A DNA stretch of 64,000 nt from Streptomyces sp. CoH27 (GTDB lineage Bacteria > Actinomycetota > Actinomycetes > Streptomycetales > Streptomycetaceae). The translations under genes and the position numbers were made by a program. This document shows positions 17,156 through 25,115 of this stretch, piece by piece. The notes under the pieces are model-generated. The model ran no database searches. It had not been told where the DNA came from and saw nothing but the letters and a program-made list of their open reading frames with translations. The stretch's first letter is position 1. Each line of letters begins with the position of its first letter. Location of the stretch: positions 157,823 to 221,822 of the forward strand of contig NZ_JAIQYY010000001.1 in NCBI RefSeq assembly GCF_020181035.1. Direction: 5' to 3'.

Positions 17156-17163
17156 TCAACGGC

Positions 17164-18114
17164 ACGTTGCCGGTCCAGTTGTTCACGGCTACGGACAGCC
17201 ACACCATCCGGTTCCGTCAGCTGCAGCGCGGCACCTCGGACCGGGTGCGCAACAAGCGCGTGAACGAGCGCACCGGCGAGGAAGTGCCGCCGGACGAGAT
17301 CGTCAAGGGGCTCGACGCGGGAGACGCCTACGTGATCCTCGAACCCCGGGAACTGGAGGACATCGCCCCCGGCCGCTCCCGGGAGCTGGAGATCACCGGG
17401 TTCGTGGACCTCGCGGACGTCGAGCCCGTCTTCTTCGACCGGACGTACTACCTGGGCCCCAAGGGGGAGCAGTACGAGAAGGTGTACGCCGTGCTGGAGA
17501 AGGCCCTGGAGCGTGCGGGAAAGGCGGGGATCGCCACCTTCGTGATGCGCAACCGGGAGTATCTGGTCACGGTGAAGGCCGAGTCCGGGATCCTGACCCT
17601 GCACACCTTGCACTGGGCGGACGAGATCAGGGATCCGCGCGCCGAGATCGACGATCTGCCCGGCCGGGTCCGGGTGGCCGACCGCGAGCTGAAGACGGCG
17701 GAGCAGCTGATCGACGCCTTGAGCATGGAGTGGGACCCGGAGGACTTCCACGACACCTATCACGAGAAGGTGCAGGATCTGGTGGAGGCCAAGAAGAAGG
17801 GCGAGAGCGTCGAGAAGGCCGAGCAGCCGGCCGAGGCCACGAACGTCATCGACCTCATGGACGCGCTGCGAGCCAGCGTGGACCGCGCGAAGTCGAAGAA
17901 GGCGCGCCCCTCCCGGGGGAAGGGCGGCACGGCCGAGCGGTCGGCCGCCGGCCACCGGTCCCGTGCGCGGACGGAGGCCTCGCTCGCCTCACTCACCAAG
18001 TCGCAGCTCTACGACCTGGCGGCCGAGGCCGGCGTCCAGGGCCGTTCCGCGATGAAGCGCGAGGAACTGCTCGAAGCGCTCTCGCACGCCGGTGCACGGG
18101 CCAAGGCTTCGTGA
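17164..18114 (+). pseudogene. ku: Ku protein gene, 3' fragment (codon 16 to end)
   Basis: The frame resumes with TLPVQLFTATDSHTIRFRQL, the second block of bacterial Ku, and continues through FFDRTYYLGPKG, GIATFVMRNREYLV and LHTLHWADEIRDP to a Lys/Arg-rich tail. The tail ends in a SAP/Rho-N-like helix pair (SLTKSQLYDLAAEAG). Only the first 15 residues are missing; they are at 3201-3245. The frame stays open back to a TTG at 17143 inside the element, with no ribosome site, so a 323-residue hybrid is possible but unlikely. LigD is not in the window. Confidence 0.85.
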
Positions 18115-18176
18115 CACCTCTGCGGGGTTTCCGCCAGGAGCCCTGCGATCATTCGCTGATGCGGCAGGAGACCGTC

Positions 18177-18401
18177 ATGAAGAAGCCGGACCCGCAGCCG
18201 AACGCCCCGCGGCCCGTGCCGAGGGATCCCCCCGACCAGCAGGCGGGAAACGGGGACGACCGCTGGGAGCCGCGCTCGGACGAGGGGCACGGTACGGGCG
18301 ACGTACCCGATGTGGACGAAGCCGGTGCGGGGCCGCGCGGCGCCCCGCGGCAAGCCGGCGTGCATCCGGACCAGCCCGTACCCGACGAGCCGTCCGGCTA
18401 G
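18177..18401 (+). CDS. small Pro/Asp-rich hypothetical protein
   Basis: A 74-residue hydrophilic protein from ATG 18177 (AGGAG lies 8 bases upstream), starting MKKPDPQPNAPRPVPRDPPD. It is rich in Pro, Asp and Gly, with no hydrophobic core, so it is probably disordered. An in-frame ATG at 18159 is the alternative start. It sits just after Ku. Function unknown. Confidence 0.45.
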   Translation: MKKPDPQPNAPRPVPRDPPDQQAGNGDDRWEPRSDEGHGTGDVPDVDEAGAGPRGAPRQAGVHPDQPVPDEPSG

Positions 18402-18414
18402 TGCCGTACGGCGG

Positions 18415-19196
18415 TCAGTGCTGGCAGTTCGCGCACCAGACGGTGCGGCGGCCGGAGACGCGGCGGGACCGCAGTCGTTCGCCGCAGCGGGGGCACGCCG
18501 GTTCGGCGTCGTCGCGACGGCCGGTGAGCCAGGTACGGCGCGGCGGTACGCGTCCGGCCCGGCCGGCGGTGGCGAGCACGCGGCGCATCGCCGTGAACAC
18601 GTGACGCGCCTCGGATTCGTCCAGGTCCCGCGCCGGGCGCCGGGGAGCCACGCGGGCCCGCCAGAGGATCTCGTCGCTGAGCAGATTGCCCAGACCGGCG
18701 ATGAGGGACTGGTCCATCAGCACGCTCTTGACGGCGCCCCGCCGCCCGGCGAGCAGCTCCAGGAAGTCGGGGCGGTCCATCTCCAGGGCGTCGGGGCCCA
18801 GCCGTGCCAGCAGCCGCTCCAGCGCCCGCTGGTCCGGGCAGAGCCGGACGCCCTGGAGTTTGCGCTGGTCGCGGTGCGCAGCTGCCGTTCGTCGTCGAGG
18901 GCCAGGACGACCCGGTCGTGGGTCTGCAGCGGGTCGTCCGCGCCGGTGCACACCAGCTCACCGGTCATGCCGAAGTGCCAGACGAGGGCCGGGCCGTCGC
19001 CGAACGGGACCACCAGCAGCTTGCCGTGCCGCCATGGGCGGCCCAGCCGCTGTCCCTCCACCTCCCGTCGCAGGTGTCGCGCGCCGACCCCGCGCAGCAC
19101 GCCCGTGTCCCGTACGTCGACACGGCGGACGCGCCGCCCGCGGCCACAGGTGTTCAGCACCTCGCGGTAGCCCTCCACGTCGGGCAACTCCGGCAT
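18415..19196 (-). pseudogene. Fpg/Nei-type DNA glycosylase, single-base frameshift
   Basis: Starts MPELPDVEGYREVLN, where Pro2 is the catalytic nucleophile of Fpg/Nei glycosylase-lyases. The first frame holds up to DDERQLR. One base appears to be missing near 18875-18876, because restoring it gives QLRYRDQRKLQGVRLC and the rest continues in the next frame. That frame has the helix-two-turn-helix (SVLMDQSLIAGLGNLLSDEI) and a complete zinc finger CPRC...CANC at the end. Such enzymes excise oxidised bases. The shift is either a real mutation or a sequencing error. Confidence 0.8.
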
Positions 19197-19234
19197 GACT
19201 GCCTCCGAAGCGCGTCAGGGGCGGTGCGCGAAGG

Positions 19235-19972
19235 TCAGCGGCTCTCGGCTTTCCGCGTGTGCCCGTCGCCGTCGGCCAGGACGTCGGCCACGAGGCGCAG
19301 GTCGGCGACGAGGCCGTCGTAGACCTTCGCCCGGTCGGCGTCGTCGGCGCGCAGCACGGCGGACGGGTGGATCGTCGCCACCAGGGCGCTGATCCCCTCC
19401 TCCGCCGCACCTGTACCGTCGCCGTCGCCGTCCACACCGAGCCCGGGCCAGGGCAGCAGGGCGCCCCGCTGCTCGGTCACCCGGAAGCCGGAGCCGAGCA
19501 GGGCCTTGCCCGCCGTCCCGCCGAGGGCGACGACCACCTCCGGTGCCACGACCCGCAGCTCCGCCCCGAGCCAGGGCCGGCAGGCCGTCATCTCGCGCAG
19601 GGTCGGAGCCTTGTGGATACGGCGTTTACGGCCCTCGGGGACAGTGAACTTGAAGTGCTTGACCGCGTTCGTGACGTACACGTGCTGCGGGTCGATGCCC
19701 GCGTCCGCGAGCGCGCGTCTGAGCACCCTGCCCGCGGGGCCGACGAACGGTCTGCCCTGCCGGTCCTCCTGGTCCCCGGGCTGCTCGCCGAGGAGCAGGA
19801 CGCGTGCGTCCGTGTCGCCTTCGCCGAACACGGTCTGGGTGGCCTCCCGGTACAGCGGGCAGCCCCGGCATCCCGCGGCCGCCTTGCGCAGCCCGGGCAG
19901 TCCCGCGCGCCGTCCCGGGAGGAAGGGTGTCGCGTCATGCCTCTCGGCCGGGTCGGCGGGCTCGGTGCCCAT
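19235..19972 (-). CDS. uracil-DNA glycosylase, UdgX-like
   Basis: A 245-residue family IV/X uracil-DNA glycosylase. Diagnostic motifs are GEQPGDQED (residues 62-70), the UdgX-specific loop KRRIH (116-120, His120 being the residue that links covalently to the abasic site in UdgX) and TIHPSAVLR near the end. Cys35, Cys38 and Cys131 would bind the iron-sulfur cluster; a fourth cysteine is not present. ATG 19972 has GAGGAGG 8 bases upstream. It repairs or traps uracil in DNA and lies beside the Fpg/Nei and Ku genes. Confidence 0.88.
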   Translation of the reverse strand: MGTEPADPAERHDATPFLPGRRAGLPGLRKAAAGCRGCPLYREATQTVFGEGDTDARVLLLGEQPGDQEDRQGRPFVGPAGRVLRRALADAGIDPQHVYVTNAVKHFKFTVPEGRKRRIHKAPTLREMTACRPWLGAELRVVAPEVVVALGGTAGKALLGSGFRVTEQRGALLPWPGLGVDGDGDGTGAAEEGISALVATIHPSAVLRADDADRAKVYDGLVADLRLVADVLADGDGHTRKAESR

Positions 19973-20237
19973 GGCCGTTCCTCCTCGTGTCCGCCTCGTG
20001 CGTGAGCCCTCACGCGCGGCCGGGTACCCCCCACGCGGCGGGTGCACGCGCCCCGACGACGGCCCGCTGTGCGGACCGCCGGGCATCGCGCGGGGGCGGT
20101 TTGCGGCGGCCGGTCCCGGGCAGCGGAACGGAAAGCACGTCCGTGGGAGCGTGGCACGCGTCGCCGGGACGGGGCTGCCCGGACCACGTCCGCACTCCTG
20201 CGATACCCGCTCACGTCACACAGGACTGCGAGACATC

Positions 20238-21059
20238 ATGTGCGCTCACGTGACAGCACGACGCCATCCGCACGACGACGCCCCGGATACGGAGGAAGCC
20301 TTCCGCAGGCTGGCCGCGCTCCCCGCGGGGCGGCAGCACGACCAGTTGCGCACGGACATCGTCGTGGCGTGGCTGCCGATGGCGGAACGGCTGGCGGGAC
20401 GGTTCCGGCGGCGCGGAGAGAGCGACGAGGACCTGCGTCAGGTCGCCGCGCTCGGTCTGGTCCGGGCGGTCGACCGCTACGACCCCGATCGCGGCCACGC
20501 CTTCGAGAGTTACGCCGTGCCCACGGTCACCGGCGAGATCAAGCGGCATTTCCGTGACCACCTGTGGACCGTGCACGTGCCGCGCCGGGTCCAGGAACTG
20601 CGCAATCGCGTGCGGTTCGCCTGCCAGGACCTGGCGGGGGGCGTGTCGGACCGCTTGCCCGGCGTCGCCGAGATCGCCGATCACGCCCGGCTGAGCGAGG
20701 AGGAGGTCCGGACCGGGCTCCAGGCGCTGGGCAGCTTCAGCCCGTTGTCCCTGGACGCCGGGGTTCGCGGCGCCGCGGACGGCCGCCTCCTCGCGGACTC
20801 CCTGGGCGCGGCCGACCCCGCCCTGGAGACCGTCGTGGACCGCGAGGCCGTCAAACCCCATCTCGCGGCGCTCCCCGAACGCGAACGCGCCATTCTTTAC
20901 CTGAGGTTCTTCCAGGACATGACGCAGAGCCGCATCGCCGAGCAGTTCGGTATCTCGCAGATGCAGGTGTCACGCCTGATCAGCCGGTCCTGCCGGAAAG
21001 TACGCACCGAGGTGCTGCGGGAGGCTTCGGCGCGGATCACTCCACCCGGCTCCAGGTGA
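20238..21059 (+). CDS. RNA polymerase sigma factor, SigB/SigF family
   Basis: A 273-residue sigma factor with region 2 (EDLRQVAALGLVRAVDRYDP, GHAFESYAVPTVTGEIKRHF), region 3 (LPGVAEIADHARLSEEEV) and a region 4 helix-turn-helix (MTQSRIAEQFGISQMQVSRL). The FESYAVPTVTGEIKRHFRD block is the hallmark of actinobacterial stress/development sigma factors of the SigB/SigF type. No anti-sigma gene is adjacent. The last 23 bp overlap the convergent gene at 21037. ATG 20238 was chosen because the frame upstream is the antisense of udgX. Confidence 0.88.
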   Translation: MCAHVTARRHPHDDAPDTEEAFRRLAALPAGRQHDQLRTDIVVAWLPMAERLAGRFRRRGESDEDLRQVAALGLVRAVDRYDPDRGHAFESYAVPTVTGEIKRHFRDHLWTVHVPRRVQELRNRVRFACQDLAGGVSDRLPGVAEIADHARLSEEEVRTGLQALGSFSPLSLDAGVRGAADGRLLADSLGAADPALETVVDREAVKPHLAALPERERAILYLRFFQDMTQSRIAEQFGISQMQVSRLISRSCRKVRTEVLREASARITPPGSR

Positions 21060-22431
21060 TCTCCTCACGTCCGGTGAAGGCCTCCACGGCCGCGTCGACG
21101 TTCAGCGGGAGCGGCAGCGGCCACCGGGTGCGGATTCTGCCGAGGGCCTGGTGCGAACGGACCAGGCCGGCGAAGTCCCTGGGGTACTCGGCGGCGTCGA
21201 CGCCGGTCAGAACGCCGATCTTGCGGGCCCGGGCGGCCGTGCGCCGCCAGTTCTCCGCCGGAGCCAGGCCGATGGACTCGGTGCCGTGGTTGAAGAGCAG
21301 GACGCGGATCTCGTCGTACGGTTCGGTGCCGTCGAGGTACTCCTCCAGGCCGGCACGGCACGTCTCGGTGCCGAACACGGTCCAGAACGGCACCGAGCCC
21401 GTGCGCAGCGCCTGCCGCGGGTCGAGGAGCAGGAACGACTCGACCAGGAGGCGGTCGGTGGGCACACCGCGCTCGGCGTACGCCGCACGGCACAGATCGG
21501 CGACGGCGGGGCTGAGCCGCTGGGGGCTGTCGAAACGCAGTGCGTCCAGGCGGAGTCGGTGTCGCCGGGCGAAGGCCGCCATGTCGTCGAGGAGATCGGT
21601 GCGCAGCCCCCACTCGGCTTCGGGGCCGGTGCCGTCGGGCGCCGGCGGGTCCCAGTGGCGCGTGGGGGCACCGTAGCGGGCGAGCAGGGCGGCGACCCGC
21701 GGGCCGCCCTGGTGGTACTCCTCGGCGGTGGCGTCGCCGAGGGCGCCGAACTGGAAGACGTACCGGTCGTCGACGGTCGTGGTGGGCCAGCGCAGGGTGC
21801 AGTCGACGGCGACGAGCAGTCCGCCCGGCGCCAGCAGGTCCCGGATGAAGCGGCGGTACGCCTCCGGCAGACGCAGCCACTTGACGCGGAAGTAGGTCAT
21901 GCCGGCGATCATGAGACGGTCCTGGTTGGGATCGTGCATGTGATGCAGCGCGAGGTCGGGGTTGGCCGCGAGCAGGGCCCGGCCCGCGTCGCGGGAGGCG
22001 TCCAGGTCGCCGCGCGCGTCGTCGGGGGCCACACCGTGCCGGCGTACGGGCACGAGCAGGGTCTGCGGCAGCCACGGGGCGTCGAGTGCTGCCGCCAGAT
22101 GGACCAGGGCGCCGTTGGCGGAGCCGACGAAGATCACCGGGTAGCGGCGCTGCGGATAGTGCCCCGTGATCCACTCGGCGAGGGCCGCGGAGCGCACCTC
22201 GCCGGCCCGGCGCTGCGGTATGGCCTCGGCCCAGCCGCTGAACGCGTAGACACGTTCCTGGACCGGGACCGGCAGCCGGTTCAGGGTGCCGAGCAGCCCG
22301 GACATCGGCGTCTCGAAGGCCGCGGGCAGCTGACCGATGGCCGGGATGTCCCGCCCCTGCAGGAACCGGGACAGCGCCCGCACCATGCCGGTCGCCGAGT
22401 CGAACGCCGCGACGGATCTGGCCGCCTTCAC
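21037..22431 (-). CDS. conserved hypothetical protein
   Basis: A 464-residue protein I do not recognise. It has stretches such as YPVIFVGSANGALVHLAAAL and LLAPGGLLVAVDCTLRWP that could belong to nucleotide- or SAM-binding folds; this is only a guess. No signal peptide or clear membrane segment. Its GTG start at 22431 overlaps the stop of the alpha/beta hydrolase (GTGA), so the two are coupled and may act in one reaction. Its 3' end overlaps the convergent sigma factor gene by 23 bp. Confidence 0.7.
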   Translation of the reverse strand: MKAARSVAAFDSATGMVRALSRFLQGRDIPAIGQLPAAFETPMSGLLGTLNRLPVPVQERVYAFSGWAEAIPQRRAGEVRSAALAEWITGHYPQRRYPVIFVGSANGALVHLAAALDAPWLPQTLLVPVRRHGVAPDDARGDLDASRDAGRALLAANPDLALHHMHDPNQDRLMIAGMTYFRVKWLRLPEAYRRFIRDLLAPGGLLVAVDCTLRWPTTTVDDRYVFQFGALGDATAEEYHQGGPRVAALLARYGAPTRHWDPPAPDGTGPEAEWGLRTDLLDDMAAFARRHRLRLDALRFDSPQRLSPAVADLCRAAYAERGVPTDRLLVESFLLLDPRQALRTGSVPFWTVFGTETCRAGLEEYLDGTEPYDEIRVLLFNHGTESIGLAPAENWRRTAARARKIGVLTGVDAAEYPRDFAGLVRSHQALGRIRTRWPLPLPLNVDAAVEAFTGREEITWSRVE

Positions 22432-23216
22432 CGCGCCGGCCCCTGTGCCTGCGGCCGGCCGGCGGCCGTTGCCTGATCCCCGGTGAGGCAGGTGAGGAAG
22501 TCCGTCACCAGTGCGGCCAGCGCGTGCGGCTGCCGGTACGGCACCATGTGGCCGCTCTCCGCCACGACGGCCAGCCGTCCCGCCGGCAGCAGCCGGGTGA
22601 CCTCCTCGGCCCACTCCTCAGGAACCAGCCGGTCCCGGGCGCCGCGGACCACCAGGGTGGGCACGGGCACGTACGGCAGCTTGTCCTCGATCCGGTCGCG
22701 CAGTGCCTCGGCGAACGCCTCGACCAGGCGGCGCGGTCCCGCATCCCGGTAGTCGGCGAGGTTGAGCGGCGCCATCGAGGCCCGTTCCTGGGGCGCGTTG
22801 TGCGCCCAGCGCAGCAGCTGGCGGAGGAAGCCACGGGCCGCGGGGTCGACGGTGGGTCCGACCAGGACCAGGGCGGTGACGCGCTCCGGGCGGCGGACGG
22901 CGAGATCGACGGCGATCTGGCAGCCGAAGGAGCTGCCGAGCAGGACCGCCTGGTCCAGGCCCACGGCCGTCAGCCAGTCGGCCAGCGAGTCGGCGAGCGC
23001 CCGCAGTCCGAGCGGGCGCGCGGGCCCCGCGCTGGCGCCGAATCCGGGGAGGTCCACGGACCAGGCGTCATGACGGGGACCGAGCGCCTCCAGGAGGGGT
23101 CGCAGCTCGCGGCTGGACACCCCCGCGCCGTGCACGCACACCACCGACGGCCCCTGTCCGGCCTTCCGCCACGCGACCATCGGCCGGCCTGCCGCCTCCC
23201 GGGTCATCCGCTGCAT
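22428..23216 (-). CDS. alpha/beta hydrolase
   Basis: A 262-residue alpha/beta-hydrolase. Oxyanion region VCVHGAGVSS, nucleophile elbow LLGSSFGCQ (GxSxG), acid Asp in VRGARDRLVP and the histidine in ESGHMVPYRQP form a complete triad. It is an esterase, C-C hydrolase or haloperoxidase-like enzyme; the substrate is open. It is coupled to the downstream unknown gene by a 4-bp overlap. Confidence 0.87.
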   Translation of the reverse strand: MQRMTREAAGRPMVAWRKAGQGPSVVCVHGAGVSSRELRPLLEALGPRHDAWSVDLPGFGASAGPARPLGLRALADSLADWLTAVGLDQAVLLGSSFGCQIAVDLAVRRPERVTALVLVGPTVDPAARGFLRQLLRWAHNAPQERASMAPLNLADYRDAGPRRLVEAFAEALRDRIEDKLPYVPVPTLVVRGARDRLVPEEWAEEVTRLLPAGRLAVVAESGHMVPYRQPHALAALVTDFLTCLTGDQATAAGRPQAQGPAR

Positions 23217-23242
23217 GGGCTCACCCCGGTGGGCTTTCCGCT

Positions 23243-23662
23243 TCACCCGTCGGGCCGGGCCGCGCTGATGTCCCCGAGCGCGGAGCCGGGATCCCGTTCG
23301 ATGGCCAGGTCCCCCAGGGAGACGACTCCGACGGGGCGGTCGCCCTCGACCACGGGCACCCGGCGCACCGCGTGCTCCCGCATGAGCCCGATGACGTCGC
23401 CGACGGTGTCGCCGGGGCCGACCGTGACCAGGTCTTCGCTGCACGCGCTCGCCACGGTCCGGTCGCCGGGGTTGCCGCCTTCCGCCATGACGCGGATGAC
23501 GAGATCCCGGTCGGTCACCATGCCGCGCAGATGACCGTCCTCGACCACGAGCACATCGCCGATGTCCTCCCGGCGCATCAGCTGGGCGACGTCGACCACC
23601 GATGTCAGCGGAGCCACCGTGACGAGGTCCTTCGTCATGATGTCGCGAACATGCCGGGTCAT
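23243..23662 (-). CDS. CBS-domain protein
   Basis: A 139-residue protein made of two CBS motifs: HVRDIMTKDLVTVAPLTSVV...VVEDGHLRGMVTDRDLV, and ACSEDLVTVGPGDTV...VVEGDRPVGVVSLGDLA. Such stand-alone Bateman pairs bind adenosyl nucleotides. A second one is at 24370. Both sit near the stress sigma factor and may belong to its regulon (inference). Confidence 0.88.
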   Translation of the reverse strand: MTRHVRDIMTKDLVTVAPLTSVVDVAQLMRREDIGDVLVVEDGHLRGMVTDRDLVIRVMAEGGNPGDRTVASACSEDLVTVGPGDTVGDVIGLMREHAVRRVPVVEGDRPVGVVSLGDLAIERDPGSALGDISAARPDG

Positions 23663-23756
23663 GCTTCCTCCCTCGCATTCCGGAGAAACGGGGAGAGCGG
23701 CCTTTTCCGCCCTCCCTCCGTCGTACAGAACGTGAGATGGACTCGGCGGGTCGCGG

Positions 23757-24305
23757 TCATCGTCCCGCCGCCTCGTCCTCGAAGACGTCCAGATAGCTCT
23801 CGCAGAACGCCTTCAGGTCGTCCGGCTTGCGGCTGGTGACCAGCTTGTTGCTCCCGTGGTCGCAGATCTTGACCTGCTCGTCGACCCAGGTGCCGCCCGC
23901 GTTGCGGATGTCGGTCCGCAGACTCGGCCACGACGTCAGCTCACGCCCCCGCACCACGTCCGCCTCGACCAGGGTCCAGGGCGCATGACAGATCGCGGCG
24001 ACCGGGCGGCCCTGCTCGAAGAAGTCCTTCACGAACGCGACGGCCTTGTCGTTCATCCGCAGGAAGTCCGGATTGGCGACCCCGCCCGGCAGCACCAAGC
24101 CGTCGAAGGACTCGGCCGACGCGTCACCGACGACCTCGTCCACCGTGAACGTGTCCGCCCTGTCGAGGTGGTGGAAGGCCTGTATCCGACCGGCACGCGT
24201 CGACACCAGCACCGGATCGTGACCGGCCGCGAGGGCCGCCTGCCAGGGTTCGGTGAGCTCCACCTGCTCGACGCCTTCGGGCGCTGTCAGAAACGCGATA
24301 CGCAT
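23757..24305 (-). CDS. DJ-1/PfpI family protein (type 1 glutamine amidotransferase-like)
   Basis: A 182-residue PfpI/YhbO-type protein. The nucleophile elbow is AAICHAPW, with FDGLVLPGGVANPDFLR before it, as in PfpI proteases and DJ-1-type deglycases/chaperones. Start ATG 24305 gives MRIAFLTAPEGVEQVEL. Related genes in streptomycetes often answer oxidative or osmotic stress. It lies between two CBS-domain genes on the same strand. Confidence 0.88.
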   Translation of the reverse strand: MRIAFLTAPEGVEQVELTEPWQAALAAGHDPVLVSTRAGRIQAFHHLDRADTFTVDEVVGDASAESFDGLVLPGGVANPDFLRMNDKAVAFVKDFFEQGRPVAAICHAPWTLVEADVVRGRELTSWPSLRTDIRNAGGTWVDEQVKICDHGSNKLVTSRKPDDLKAFCESYLDVFEDEAAGR

Positions 24306-24369
24306 GATCGGTCGACTCTCCTCTCCGGTGTTCGCTGTCCGTGTCATGCGGTCCTGCGCCGTGTCGCGG

Positions 24370-24801
24370 TCACGCGCCGGGTACGACTCTGCCGTGCAGT
24401 TCCGGCGTCGGTGCCACGGTGGGGGCCCAGGTCGCCCCGAGGGCCGGGTCGTCGGCGCAGACGAGGCCCACGGGTTCACCGGCGACGGTCACCGCGGCGT
24501 ACCGGGCCGACCGCTCGCGCATCCTCATGGCGGCGTGAGCGATGTCCTCGTCCACCGTCACCGTGACCAGTTCCCCGGGCACCGACCGGGCCACGGGCAC
24601 CCGCCGCGGGTCGGCCCCGTCCGCGACGGCACCGACGAGCAGATCGCGGCCGCTGACGAGCCCGATCAGGTGTCCGTCGGCCACCACCATGACGAGGTCG
24701 ATCCCCCGGTTGCGCATCACCTGGGCCACGGCTGTCACCGACGCCCGGGCGTCCACGGCTGTCGGAGCGTCGGTCATGATCTCGCGCACCTTCCTGACCA
24801 T
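24370..24801 (-). CDS. CBS-domain protein
   Basis: A 143-residue protein with two CBS motifs (KVREIMTDAPTAVDARASV and VVADGHLIGLVSGRDLL; VPGELVTVTVDEDI and VTVAGEPVGLVCADD). It is related to the protein at 23243 but not a recent copy. It probably binds adenine nucleotides and may be co-regulated with the PfpI and CBS genes downstream. Confidence 0.87.
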   Translation of the reverse strand: MVRKVREIMTDAPTAVDARASVTAVAQVMRNRGIDLVMVVADGHLIGLVSGRDLLVGAVADGADPRRVPVARSVPGELVTVTVDEDIAHAAMRMRERSARYAAVTVAGEPVGLVCADDPALGATWAPTVAPTPELHGRVVPGA

Positions 24802-25115
24802 CGCGGCCCCCTTCCAGGCCCGGGCCCGGCCCTGTCACCGCGCTCCCGCGCCGGGTACCCCGCACCGCCCGCTTCACCACGCACACGCACCCGGCTCGCT
24901 CCCCTCGGTGCCGGCGGCACCCCTTTGGACCAGGTGGGTTCCATGCCCCCGCATGAACGGCGCTCACCGGGGCATTCGCCGAGCAGAGGGGGACGTCGGG
25001 CCCTGGCGGCCGCGCCGGTGTCTCGCCGCGGCGGCCGACCCGAGATCCGCGCCCGGTCACCTCGCGTCCGCGGCACGAGTCGGCCGGCCGGGTCCGTACG
25101 GCAGGCTGGAGGGCT
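24802..25115. other. divergent intergenic region, no gene seen
   Basis: The 314 bp between the CBS gene and the cation transporter must hold both promoters. I see no convincing -35/-10 pair, hairpin or protein-like frame. Confidence 0.4.

Larger units (their letters stand above)
3246..17163. mobile_element. 13.9-kb Tn554-like element inserted in Ku
   Basis: The two halves of one Ku coding sequence end at 3245 and resume at 17164, so everything between is an insertion. Two overlapping tyrosine-recombinase genes sit at the right end and read inward, as tnpA and tnpB do in Tn554; a normal third gene (tnpC) is not next to them. The left half holds broken IS fragments. Intact cargo is an NAD(P)-binding protein, SDR enzymes, a TetR regulator and a class I P450 cassette. 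An 8-bp inverted repeat lies 6-8 bp inside each junction. The insertion is read directly from sequence; the Tn554 assignment is inferred from gene order and family. Confidence 0.8.

Noticed and set aside
3246..17163. DDE-type transposon as the agent of the Ku insertion
   Set aside because: No intact DDE transposase, no long terminal repeats and no target duplication at the junctions; the only intact recombinases are two tyrosine types at the right end.
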